A stretch of DNA of 64,000 nt, from the NCBI GenBank assembly GCA_910589155.1, contig CAJURY010000002.1, forward strand, positions 62,001 through 126,000, in the 5' to 3' direction. Numbering within the stretch: the first letter of the stretch is position 1; every line of letters begins with the position of its first letter. Shown one piece after another: positions 49,071 to 56,998 of this stretch. The DNA is from an uncultured Oscillospiraceae bacterium (lineage in GTDB: Bacteria > Bacillota > Clostridia > Oscillospirales > Oscillospiraceae). Below the pieces are notes generated by a model. The model saw only the letters and a program-made list of their open reading frames with translations, had not been told where the DNA came from and made no database searches. The position numbers were made by a program, and so were the translations under genes.

Positions 49071-49144
49071 TGGAGCGGGTGACGGGAATCGAACCCGCAT
49101 ATCCAGCTTGGAAGGCTGGTGTTCTACCACTGAACTACACCCGC
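49071..49144 (-). tRNA. tRNA-Gly(UCC)
   Basis: Acceptor GCGGGTG/CACCCGC, anticodon loop CTTCCAA giving UCC, T-loop TTCGATT, encoded CCA. First gene of the five-tRNA operon; only 4 bases separate it from tRNA-Arg. Confidence 0.95.
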
Positions 49145-49168
49145 AGGTCGAGATCCATCAGCTTTTCA

Positions 49169-49197
49169 ATATTAGCATAAACTACAATGGTTGTCAA
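49169..49197 (-). promoter_or_regulatory. promoter of the Gly-Arg-His-Gln-Lys tRNA operon
   Basis: On the minus strand TTGACA, 17 bases, TAATAT, ending about 25 bases before the tRNA-Gly gene. The tract between 49200 and 49469 upstream is AT-rich and holds no supported gene. Confidence 0.85.
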
Positions 49198-49469
49198 GAG
49201 CTTTTTTCATTATCTGGAACATTTTTGCAGATTTTGCGCAAATACATTCCTCTTTTTCTTGCATTTAAAAATGCCATTCCACAATGATGGTCAATTTCTT
49301 GGCGGCAAAAAACATACATAACCGCTCTCATCCGGCGGTATGGAACGAAATGAATCGCTTTGTTGAGACCGTATCCAACTACCCCAGAATCCTGCCCCTT
49401 CCAGTTGAACCCTCGCCTTCAAAAAAGGCTGATAGCAAACCAAAACGCTGCGAGCGCGCTATGATTTTA

Positions 49470-49506
49470 TAAAAAAATCGGAGCAAGCGACAAAAGCTTG
49501 CTCCGA
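49470..49506 (-). terminator. intrinsic terminator of the Thr-Tyr tRNA operon
   Basis: On the minus strand, TCGGAGCAAGC and GCTTGCTCCGA form an 11-base stem followed by seven T. It lies directly after the CCA of tRNA-Tyr and separates the two tRNA operons. Confidence 0.9.
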
Positions 49507-49508
49507 CA

Positions 49509-49593
49509 TGGTGGGGGAAGGTGGATTCGAACCACCGAAGGCAGTGCCAGCAGATTTACAGTCTGTCCCCTTTGGCCACTCGGGAATTCCCCC
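49509..49593 (-). tRNA. tRNA-Tyr(GUA)
   Basis: An 85-base tRNA with long variable arm; acceptor GGGGGAA/TTCCCCC, anticodon loop CTGTAAA giving GUA, T-loop TTCGAAT, encoded CCA. Confidence 0.95.
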
Positions 49594-49622
49594 ATATTCA
49601 CTTCCCTGCCCAAGCTGCTTTC

Positions 49623-49698
49623 TGGAGCCGGTAGACGGACTCGAACCCCCGACCTGCTGATTACAAATCAGCTGCTCTACCAACTGAGCTATACCGGC
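49623..49698 (-). tRNA. tRNA-Thr(UGU)
   Basis: Acceptor GCCGGTA/TACCGGC, anticodon loop TTTGTAA giving UGU, T-loop TTCGAGT, encoded CCA. First gene of the second tRNA operon. Confidence 0.95.
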
Positions 49699-49718
49699 AG
49701 CTCAAACAGAACGTGATT

Positions 49719-49747
49719 ATTATAGCCATGTGTTGTGCAAATGTCAA
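49719..49747 (-). promoter_or_regulatory. consensus promoter of the Thr-Tyr tRNA operon
   Basis: On the minus strand TTGACA, 17 bases, TATAAT: a perfect sigma-A promoter, as expected for stable RNA. It ends about 20 bases before tRNA-Thr. Confidence 0.92.
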
Positions 49748-49886
49748 GCTCTTTTTTTGTTTTTTCTAAAAATTTTTTGTCGAAGTCTTTTGGCGCATGT
49801 TTCTCCGCTTCAACAGTTGTCTAAACTTAAAATCAATTTGTAATCGCCTACCGCTCCACAAAAGCAGATTTTTGTAGGGCAGCACC

Positions 49887-50816
49887 TTACAATGTAAACA
49901 TCTGCGTTGACAAGTAGCGGTCGCCGGTATCCGGCAAAAGCGCTACGATCTGTTTGCCCTGATTTTCCGGGCGGTTTGCCAGGACAGCGGCAGCAAACAC
50001 GGCTGCTCCTGCGGAAATGCCCACCAAGACGCCTTCTTTTCTGGCAAGCAGCCGGCCAGTTTCAAAAGCGTCCTCATCCTCCACGGCAATTACCTCGTCA
50101 TAAATCTCTGCGTCCAAAGTCTCCGGGATAAACCCTGCGCCGATGCCCTGTATGCCATGGGCGCCGGAAACCCCTTTGGACAGCACCGGCGAACCGGCAG
50201 GCTCCACAGCGATGATTTTCACCTTGGGATTTTGCTCTTTTAAATAGCGGCCGACGCCGGAAATGGTTCCGCCAGTCCCTACCCCCGCTACAAAAATATC
50301 CACCTTTCCGTCGGTATCCGCCCAAATTTCAGGCCCTGTAGTGAGATAATGCGCCATGGGATTGGCGGGATTGGTAAACTGCCCCGGCAAAAAGCTGCCG
50401 GGAATCTGACCCGCCAGTTCCTCCGCTTTTTCAATCGCCCCGGTCATACCCTTGCCGCCCTCCGTCAGCATCAGCTCCGCGCCGTAGGCTTGCAGCAGTT
50501 TGCGCCGCTCTACGCTCATGGTTTCCGGCATGGTTAAAATAATTTTGTAACCTCTGGCGGCGGCAACGGCCGCAAGGCCGATGCCTGTGTTGCCGCTGGT
50601 TGGCTCAATGATGACAGAACCCGGCTGCAAAAGCCCCTGGGCTTCCGCATGTTCAATCATAGCTTTGGCGACTCTGTCTTTCACGCTGCCGGCGGGATTC
50701 AGGTATTCCAGCTTTCCGTAGATTTCAGCGCCCGGGGCTTTTTCCATGCAGTAGCGGCTGAGTTTTAACAGCGGCGTATGGCCGACCAGTTCTGTAATTT
50801 GATAAAAAACATGCAT
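49887..50816 (-). CDS. cysK: cysteine synthase A (O-acetylserine sulfhydrylase)
   Basis: A 309-residue PLP enzyme; ATG 50816 (MHVFYQITELVGHTPLLKL) follows AAAGGAG. NPAGSVKDRVAKAMIE carries the PLP lysine, PTSGNTGIGLA binds the substrate, VGTGGTISGVGRYLKEQ binds the phosphate. It makes L-cysteine from O-acetylserine and sulfide. It is transcribed alone from a consensus promoter overlapped by a palindrome typical of Rrf2-family repressors (CymR/IscR-like), so cysteine or Fe-S status probably controls it. Confidence 0.96.
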   Translation of the reverse strand: MHVFYQITELVGHTPLLKLSRYCMEKAPGAEIYGKLEYLNPAGSVKDRVAKAMIEHAEAQGLLQPGSVIIEPTSGNTGIGLAAVAAARGYKIILTMPETMSVERRKLLQAYGAELMLTEGGKGMTGAIEKAEELAGQIPGSFLPGQFTNPANPMAHYLTTGPEIWADTDGKVDIFVAGVGTGGTISGVGRYLKEQNPKVKIIAVEPAGSPVLSKGVSGAHGIQGIGAGFIPETLDAEIYDEVIAVEDEDAFETGRLLARKEGVLVGISAGAAVFAAAVLANRPENQGKQIVALLPDTGDRYLSTQMFTL

Positions 50817-50844
50817 ATTCAGGACTCCTTTTTCATGTTTTGCA

Positions 50845-50894
50845 ATACCTATTGAATTTATAGGCATTATAGGCTCCAATTACAAAAATGTCAA
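50845..50894 (-). promoter_or_regulatory. cysK promoter with Rrf2-type operator
   Basis: On the minus strand TTGACA (50894-50889), 17 bases, TATAAT (50871-50866). The inverted repeat ATACCTAT-7-ATAGGCAT (50845-50867) overlaps the -10 and start point. ATACC...GGTAT palindromes with A/T centres are typical for CymR/IscR-class repressors. Confidence 0.75.
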
Positions 50895-51100
50895 GTAAAA
50901 ATAGAAATTTCAGGAATTTTAGCATATTTGTATGGTATTTTGCAATATGGATGGGATACTATTATTACACAGAAAGGGCTATTATTCCGTAACTGGCGGA
51001 AAAGTTACGTCAAAAGTTATAAAATAATTAGCGTAACTACAACGATATTACGCATTTATTCTATAACTGCGGCGCGGCGCGTATTTTTATGGAAGAAGTG
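50895..51100. promoter_or_regulatory. upstream region with repeated CGTAAC/GTTACG motifs
   Basis: CGTAAC at 50988 and 51032, GTTACG at 51004 and an ATTACG at 51047 form inverted and direct arrangements in an AT-rich tract upstream of the amino-sugar operon promoter. They may be activator or repressor sites. No gene is supported here. Confidence 0.35.
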
Positions 51101-51129
51101 TTGCATTTATGGCGGTTTTCTGCTAAAAT
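51101..51129 (+). promoter_or_regulatory. promoter of the amino-sugar operon
   Basis: TTGCAT, 17 bases, TAAAAT with an extended TGC before the -10. The leader of about 105 bases contains a CGCTGC-TTCC-GCAGCG hairpin just before the RBS TAGGAGG. Confidence 0.65.
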
Positions 51130-51240
51130 AGGTAAATATTATATTATGCTTTTGTAATTCTGCACGTGTTCGGTTTACGGGGCATAATGTATGCCTATAG
51201 CGGCGCTGCTTCCGCAGCGTGATATTTAGGAGGTTCGCTT

Positions 51241-52314
51241 ATGATGCAAGCTGTATATGCCTTTCAAATTGAAGGCAATCCCATTGAAGCTGCTGTGTTC
51301 GGCCATGGACATATCAATCATACGATCAAAGTAAAAACGGACGCCGGCAAGGACTATGTCCTTCAGCGGATTAATACCTATGTGTTCAAAGATCCCGTTC
51401 ACCTCATGGAAAACGCCGGGGCTGTCACCAAATTCCTGGCTGAGCGGGTAGACGATCCCAGAGCGGCGCTGCACTTCATTCCCGCCAAGGATGGCAAGTA
51501 CTATCATGTAGATGAGGCAGGCTCTTTCTGGCGGATGTACGATTTTGTGGGCGGCTTCTGTCTGGACGCTGCGGAATCCGAGGAGGATTTCTACCAGAGC
51601 GCCATCGCCTTCGGCCGGTTCCAGAACCTTTTGTCGGATTTCCCGGCGGAGACCCTGTACGAGACCATCCCTGAATTTCACAACACCATCGACCGCTATC
51701 GTCTGTTCCACGCTTCCATTGACGCGGACGTGATGGGGCGCGCCGCCGATGTGCAGCCGGAAATTGATTTTCTCCTGGAGCGGGAGGAGGAAATGGGACT
51801 TCTGCAAAGAATGCGGGAGGCGGGAGAAATTCCTCTGCGGGTTACCCACAACGATACCAAGCTCAACAACGTGCTTTTGGATAAGAATACCAGAAAATGC
51901 CTGTGCGTTCTGGATCTGGATACCGTTATGCCCGGCCTTTCCGTGTACGACTTTGGCGATTCTATTCGGTTTGGCGCGGCCACAGCGGCGGAGGATGAAT
52001 TTGACCTTAGCAAAATGAGCCTCGATCTGCGGCTTTTTGAAGTGTATACCATGGGTTTTTTGGAAGCCTGCCCCAGCTTGACGGAAACGGAAGTCGAAAT
52101 GCTAGCGGTTGGCGCAAAAACTATGACCCTGGAGTGCGCCATGCGGTTTTTGACGGATTATCTGGACGGCGACAAGTACTTTGGCGTGCAGTATCCCCAG
52201 CACAATCTGGTTCGTGCCCGTTCTCAGCTCAAGCTGGTGAAGGATATGGAAAAAAAGTGGGATAAAATGAATGAAATTGTCGCTCAGGTGGCAAAGCAGA
52301 CCCGCCGGGGGTAA
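51241..52314 (+). CDS. N-acetylhexosamine 1-kinase-like phosphotransferase
   Basis: A 357-residue aminoglycoside-phosphotransferase-fold kinase. VFGHGHINHTIKVKTDAGKDYVLQRIN is the nucleotide loop, RVTHNDTKLNNVLLD the catalytic loop (HNDTKxxN) and VLDLDTVMPGLSVYDFGDSIR the metal-binding motif. These match NahK-type N-acetylhexosamine 1-kinases (about 359 residues), which make GlcNAc-1-P or GalNAc-1-P from free sugars. It is first in an operon with a ROK protein and nagA, fitting amino-sugar salvage. AGGAGG before the ATG. Confidence 0.85.
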   Translation: MMQAVYAFQIEGNPIEAAVFGHGHINHTIKVKTDAGKDYVLQRINTYVFKDPVHLMENAGAVTKFLAERVDDPRAALHFIPAKDGKYYHVDEAGSFWRMYDFVGGFCLDAAESEEDFYQSAIAFGRFQNLLSDFPAETLYETIPEFHNTIDRYRLFHASIDADVMGRAADVQPEIDFLLEREEEMGLLQRMREAGEIPLRVTHNDTKLNNVLLDKNTRKCLCVLDLDTVMPGLSVYDFGDSIRFGAATAAEDEFDLSKMSLDLRLFEVYTMGFLEACPSLTETEVEMLAVGAKTMTLECAMRFLTDYLDGDKYFGVQYPQHNLVRARSQLKLVKDMEKKWDKMNEIVAQVAKQTRRG

Positions 52315-52331
52315 TTTTAAGGAGGATTACA

Positions 52332-53711
52332 ATGGAATACTTAGGGGTTGTATACAATGTAAAAAATCTGCCGGAGCTGGACGAGGCATTTATTCCCTTC
52401 GGCGTATGGATGGACGCCTACTTGAAGGGCGCGGCAAAGCCCATCGCCATTGCGGTGGAGCGAGATGGTGGAAAGACCTCCGTGCACCATACCAAGATCT
52501 ATGGTACGCCGGAAATGGCGGCGGCAGACCTTCGGTATGTAGAAAGATATGTAAAATTTTTGCTCTGGTCCGTGGGCGGCTTCCGGGTGTACATCTGCGG
52601 ATGCAGCGACATTGCCCAGAAGCTAATTGCCGCGTACAGCGCCGCCGGCGAACGGAAGTTCGACGTGCAGTTCGTTCACGATATGTTCGAGCGGGACATT
52701 GAGGTGCTGGACGTAGCCCTGGAGGACTGCCCCGCGCCCCTGGAAACCGCTATGCCCATCGGCGGTCATCTGGAAGGCTGCCGCATCGGCTTCGACGCAG
52801 GCGGCTCCGACCGGAAGGTTTCCGCTGTGGTTGACGGCCAGACGGTTTATTCTGAAGAAGTGGTTTGGCATCCCAAGACCCAAGCCGATCCCCAGTACCA
52901 TTTTGACGGCATTGTAGCCGCCTTCAAAACCGCCGCTTCCAAAATGCCCAGAGTGGACGCCATCGGCGTATCCTCCGCCGGCGTATTCGTCGGAAACGCG
53001 CCCATGGTTGCTTCCTTGTTCATCAAAGTACCCAGAGAAAAGCGGGATCTGGTCAAAACCATTTACGACCGGGCGGCAAAGGAAATCGGCGACGTGCCTA
53101 TTGTCGTTGCCAACGACGGCGACGTAACCGCTTTGGCCGGCGCCATGGGCATGGGCTGCGGCAGCGTCATGGGTATGGCTATGGGCACCAGCGAAGCCGT
53201 GGGCTACGTGGACGCGGAAGGCCGGGTGCTGGGCTGGTTCAACGAGCTGGCTTTCGCGCCGGTAGATCTGGCGGAAAACGCCATGGCCGACGAATGGAGC
53301 ACCGACAAAGGCGTTGGCTGCAAATATTTCTCTCAGGACGCGGTGATTAAGCTTGCCCCCAAGGCGGGCATCGCACTGGATCCCAGCCTGACCCCGGCGG
53401 AAAAGCTGAAGGTTGTCCAGGGGCTTATGGCCGAGGACGATCCTAGAGCCGCCGCGATTTACAGAAGCATCGGCGCTTACCTTGCCTATACGGTGGTGCT
53501 GTATTCCGCGTTTTACGACATTCGCCACCTTATGGTGCTGGGCCGCGTGATGTCCGGCAAGGGCGGCGAGCTGATTCTGGAAAACTGCCAGAGAATTCTG
53601 GCGGAGGAATACCCGGAGCTTGCCCAAAAGGTGCAAGTGACATTGCCCGACGAGCAGACCCGCCGGGTAGGCCAGTCTGTGGCGGCGGCAAGTCTGCCTG
53701 ATTTGAAATAA
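52332..53711 (+). CDS. ROK-family protein (sugar kinase-like) with N-terminal extension
   Basis: A 459-residue protein. About 150 residues with no assigned fold precede the ROK domain, whose phosphate-1 motif is RIGFDAGGSDRKVSAVVDG and phosphate-2-like GCGSVMGMAMGTSEAVGYVD. The usual ROK zinc motif (CxCGxxGC) is absent. ROK proteins phosphorylate sugars or regulate their genes. Here it probably acts on an amino sugar between the NahK-like kinase and NagA, but the N-terminal extension and missing zinc site leave the substrate open. Confidence 0.8.
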   Translation: MEYLGVVYNVKNLPELDEAFIPFGVWMDAYLKGAAKPIAIAVERDGGKTSVHHTKIYGTPEMAAADLRYVERYVKFLLWSVGGFRVYICGCSDIAQKLIAAYSAAGERKFDVQFVHDMFERDIEVLDVALEDCPAPLETAMPIGGHLEGCRIGFDAGGSDRKVSAVVDGQTVYSEEVVWHPKTQADPQYHFDGIVAAFKTAASKMPRVDAIGVSSAGVFVGNAPMVASLFIKVPREKRDLVKTIYDRAAKEIGDVPIVVANDGDVTALAGAMGMGCGSVMGMAMGTSEAVGYVDAEGRVLGWFNELAFAPVDLAENAMADEWSTDKGVGCKYFSQDAVIKLAPKAGIALDPSLTPAEKLKVVQGLMAEDDPRAAAIYRSIGAYLAYTVVLYSAFYDIRHLMVLGRVMSGKGGELILENCQRILAEEYPELAQKVQVTLPDEQTRRVGQSVAAASLPDLK

Positions 53712-53727
53712 AAGCTGGAGGCAAGTC

Positions 53728-54855
53728 ATGTTTTATAAAAACGCGAAGGTATATACCAAAGATTTTAAGTTCCAGCTTGGGGCTTTTGCCGTGGAAAACG
53801 GAAGATTCACAGCGGTTTTGCCGGAGGAAGTTCCGGCGGACGCAATCGATTTGAAGGGCGCTTACGTCATTCCCGGTCTGGTGGATGTGCACACCCATGG
53901 CAACTCCGGCGCGGATTTTTCCGACGGCAGCTATGAGGAAGTTTGCACCATGGCGGCTTACTATGGCAAAAGCGGCGTGACCTCCTTTGCTCCCGCCTCC
54001 ATGACGCTGCCCTACGACGTGCTGGAAAAGGCCTTTGCCGCCGGTCTGCGCCTGAAAAAGGAGCAGCCTGCCGGGTGCGCCCGGATTATGGGTATTCAAA
54101 TGGAAGGTCCCTTCTTCTCCGAAAAAAAGAAGGGCGCGCAAAACGGCGCGTATCTGCGCAATCCCGATTTTGACGCGTTTTTGAAGCTGTACGAAGGCTG
54201 CGAGGGCTTGGTGCGCATTGTAGACGTTGCCCCGGAGCTGCCAGGCGCGGCGGAGTTTGTGGAAAAAGCAAAGGCGTACTGCACCGTTTCCGTGGCGCAC
54301 ACCAACGCGAATTATGACGAAGCGAAGGCGGCCTTTGACGCTGGCGCGACCCACCTTACCCATTTGTACAACGCCATGCCCGGCATTCACCATCGGAACC
54401 CCGGCGTGATTCCCGCCGCTGTGGAAAACAGCGCCGTGCGAGCGGAGCTGATCTGCGATGGGCTGCACGTGCACCCGGCCTCCGTGCGCCTGGCCTTTTC
54501 CATGTTCGGCGCAAAGCGTATGGTGCTGATTTCCGATTCCCTGCGCTGCTGCGGTATGCCCGACGGCCAGTATGAACTGGGCGGCCAGGACGTATTTTTG
54601 AAAGGCGGCGTTGCCCGCCTGGCAGACGGCACCATTGCCGGGTCCGCCACCAATTTGTTCCAGTGTATGCAAAAGGCGATTTCTTTTGGCATTGCTCCTG
54701 AGGACGCTGTCCGCGCCGCAAGCTGGAACCCCGCCTGCGCCATTGGCGCGGAAAAGGAGATCGGCTCCATCGAGGAAGGAAAGCTGGCGGATTTTGTGGT
54801 CTGCGGCGAGGATTTCTCCATCCAGCAAGTGTATATTGGCGGCGAGGCTCTATAA
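53728..54855 (+). CDS. nagA: N-acetylglucosamine-6-phosphate deacetylase
   Basis: A 375-residue amidohydrolase: IPGLVDVHTHGNSGADFSDG (first metal motif), MGIQMEGPFFS (metal Glu), VAHTNANYDEA, HLTHLYNAMPGIHHR, ELICDGLHVHPAS and VLISDSLRCCGM with the catalytic Asp. It removes acetate from GlcNAc-6-P in amino-sugar catabolism. Last gene of the three-gene operon; a terminator follows at 54881. No nagB is present in the window. Confidence 0.95.
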   Translation: MFYKNAKVYTKDFKFQLGAFAVENGRFTAVLPEEVPADAIDLKGAYVIPGLVDVHTHGNSGADFSDGSYEEVCTMAAYYGKSGVTSFAPASMTLPYDVLEKAFAAGLRLKKEQPAGCARIMGIQMEGPFFSEKKKGAQNGAYLRNPDFDAFLKLYEGCEGLVRIVDVAPELPGAAEFVEKAKAYCTVSVAHTNANYDEAKAAFDAGATHLTHLYNAMPGIHHRNPGVIPAAVENSAVRAELICDGLHVHPASVRLAFSMFGAKRMVLISDSLRCCGMPDGQYELGGQDVFLKGGVARLADGTIAGSATNLFQCMQKAISFGIAPEDAVRAASWNPACAIGAEKEIGSIEEGKLADFVVCGEDFSIQQVYIGGEAL

Positions 54856-54880
54856 CTCGTTTTTCAGAGAATTGCAAAAA

Positions 54881-54909
54881 AAACTGCGCCGGTATCCGGC
54901 GCAGTTTTT
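54881..54909 (+). terminator. intrinsic terminator after nagA
   Basis: Stem AAACTGCGCCGG and CCGGCGCAGTTT around TAT, followed by TTT. It separates nagA from the MATE gene and lies within the leader of the latter. Confidence 0.85.
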
Positions 54910-54941
54910 GCGGCATTTCAATACATAATTTTGAGGTAGCT

Positions 54942-56324
54942 ATGAGAAAAAAATATTTTGGCGATAAGAAGTTTTACGCCATGGTGCTGGCGGTGGCAAT
55001 GCCCATTATGATTCAAAACGCCATTACCAATTTTGTAGGACTTTTGGATAACATTATGGTTGGCCGGGTGGGCGAATTGCCCATGAGCGGCGTCGCCATT
55101 GTCAACCAGCTTCTTTTTGTGTTCAATCTCTGTATTTTCGGCGCGGTTTCCGGCCCCGGTATTTTCACGGCGCAGTTCCATGGGGCCAGAGATGACGAGG
55201 GCATCCGGCACACCTTCCGCTTCAAGCTGATGATCTGCGGCATGATTGCGACAGTGGGTATCTGCCTGTTTGCCTTTGCCAGCGAGCCGCTGATTTCCTT
55301 GTATTTAAAAGGCGAAGGTACCCCGGAAGACATTGCGGCCACGCTTTTCTACGGAAAAGAATACTTAAAAATCATGCTGTGGGGGCTTGTCCCATTCGCG
55401 CTGACCAATATTTATTCCGGTACCCTACGGGAAACCGGCGAAACCATGGTACCCATGACAGGCGGTATTGCGGCGGTGCTCGTAAACCTGTTTTTCAACT
55501 ATGTGCTGATTTTCGGCCATTTTGGACTGCCGGCAATGGGGGTCAAGGGCGCGGCGGTAGCCACAGTCATTTCCCGCTATGTGGAATTGGCTATTGTCGC
55601 CGGCTGGACACATCTGAACAGCGCAAAAAAGCCCTTTATCCGAGGGGCGTATCGCTCTTTGGCTATACCCGGCGCACTGACGAAAAAACTCATCGTCAAG
55701 GGACTGCCCCTGCTGGTAAACGAGGCGCTGTGGTCGGCAGGTATGGCGATGATGAACCAGTGCTACTCCCTCCGGGGACTTGAGGTAGTCGCGGCATACA
55801 ATATTTCCAATACCATCTGGAATGTATTCAGCGTCAGCTTTTTGACCATGGGCAATGCCGTGGGTATTATCATCGGCCAGATGCTTGGCGCGGGGAAAGA
55901 GCGGGAAGAAGTCATCGATACCGACCGGAAGCTTGTCGTTTTTTCTGTGCTTTTGTGTATTGTGTTTGGCTTGGGGCTGTCGGCCTTGTCCGGCGTATTT
56001 CCCCAGATCTATGATGCTTCCGCGTCTGTACGAAGCCTTGCTACGCAGATGATTTTGGTTGGCGCGTTTTTCATGCCCTTCTGCGCCTATACCAACGCTT
56101 CCTATTTTACCCTGCGTTCCGGGGGCAAAGTTGCGGTCACACTGCTCTTTGACTGCGTGTTCGTGTGGGTGGTGTGCGTTCCGCTGGCTACCTGCCTTGC
56201 CCGGTTTACAAGCCTTCCCATTGTGCCGCTGTATTTTTGCTGTCAGGCCACGGAAGTCATTAAGTGCGGCTTGGGCTATTTCATGCTGAAAAAAGGCACC
56301 TGGGTGCAAAATATTGTCAGCTAA
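54942..56324 (+). CDS. MATE-family efflux transporter
   Basis: A 460-residue polytopic protein (about 12 helices). AMPIMIQNAITNFVGLLDNIMVGRVGELPMSGV and the central GLPLLVNEALWSAGMAMMNQ repeat of the two bundles identify the NorM/DinF-type MATE family, exporting drugs or metabolites with H+ or Na+. GLPAMGVKGAAVATVISR is a conserved MATE block. It ends three bases into the convergent pseudouridine synthase gene. Confidence 0.93.
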   Translation: MRKKYFGDKKFYAMVLAVAMPIMIQNAITNFVGLLDNIMVGRVGELPMSGVAIVNQLLFVFNLCIFGAVSGPGIFTAQFHGARDDEGIRHTFRFKLMICGMIATVGICLFAFASEPLISLYLKGEGTPEDIAATLFYGKEYLKIMLWGLVPFALTNIYSGTLRETGETMVPMTGGIAAVLVNLFFNYVLIFGHFGLPAMGVKGAAVATVISRYVELAIVAGWTHLNSAKKPFIRGAYRSLAIPGALTKKLIVKGLPLLVNEALWSAGMAMMNQCYSLRGLEVVAAYNISNTIWNVFSVSFLTMGNAVGIIIGQMLGAGKEREEVIDTDRKLVVFSVLLCIVFGLGLSALSGVFPQIYDASASVRSLATQMILVGAFFMPFCAYTNASYFTLRSGGKVAVTLLFDCVFVWVVCVPLATCLARFTSLPIVPLYFCCQATEVIKCGLGYFMLKKGTWVQNIVS

Positions 56325-56935
56325 TTCCAAATTTCCCCTTCCGGCTGCTTTTCAAAGGTCAAAAGCTTGCCCGAATCAGGATGGGGAAAGGTCAGCCGGA
56401 AGGACCAGAGGGCGGGGGATTTGCAGTGATCCTTCGCCCCGTACTTCCCGTCTCCGAACAGCGGATATTTGCGGGAAGCGAACTGCACCCGAATTTGATG
56501 AGAGCGTCCGGTGTAAAGTTCAATTTGCACAAGACTTCTGTCCGCTTGGCTGGATAGAACCCGATAGGAAAGCTTTGCGGTCTTTGCGCCTTTGCGTGGG
56601 CGTTTTACCACGAAAACCTTGTTCTTAGCGGCGTCTTTGAACAAAAAATCTTCCAAAACAGCTTCTTTTGGCTCCGGCGTTCCATGCACTACGGCAAGAT
56701 ATTCCTTTTTCAGCCGGTTTTCCTGTATCGCCCTGGACAAAGCGGCGGCGGCTTTTGCGGTTCTGGCATACGCCATGACCCCGCCCACATTGAGATCCAG
56801 CCGGTGCACGGGAAACACGCTGCCCCCCAAAGCTTCGCGAAGCAGCGACGGCATGGTGTTTTCTCCCTCCTCCGAACTTACCCCAACGGGCTTTATGCAA
56901 ACGACAACGCTGGTATCTGCGTACAAAATCTCCAT
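56321..56935 (-). CDS. RluA-family RNA pseudouridine synthase
   Basis: A 204-residue enzyme; ATG 56935 (MEILYADTSVVVCIKPVGVSS) follows GGAGGG. FPVHRLDLNVGGVMAYA is the catalytic HRLD motif (Asp in HRLD), though the usual TSG is replaced by VGG. GRSHQIRVQFAS is the RluA signature near the end. It has no S4 domain and no N-terminal extension. Targets are unknown (23S rRNA or tRNA). Confidence 0.9.
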   Translation of the reverse strand: MEILYADTSVVVCIKPVGVSSEEGENTMPSLLREALGGSVFPVHRLDLNVGGVMAYARTAKAAAALSRAIQENRLKKEYLAVVHGTPEPKEAVLEDFLFKDAAKNKVFVVKRPRKGAKTAKLSYRVLSSQADRSLVQIELYTGRSHQIRVQFASRKYPLFGDGKYGAKDHCKSPALWSFRLTFPHPDSGKLLTFEKQPEGEIWN

Positions 56936-56998
56936 TTTTAACCCTCCGTTTTTTTCATTATATCGTGTTTGAATCGAAAGTACAAGGTGAAAAAGCTT

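Noticed and set aside
49284..49472. Plus-strand frame between the two tRNA operons
   Set aside because: No RBS and no resemblance; it overlaps promoter and terminator signals of the tRNA operons.
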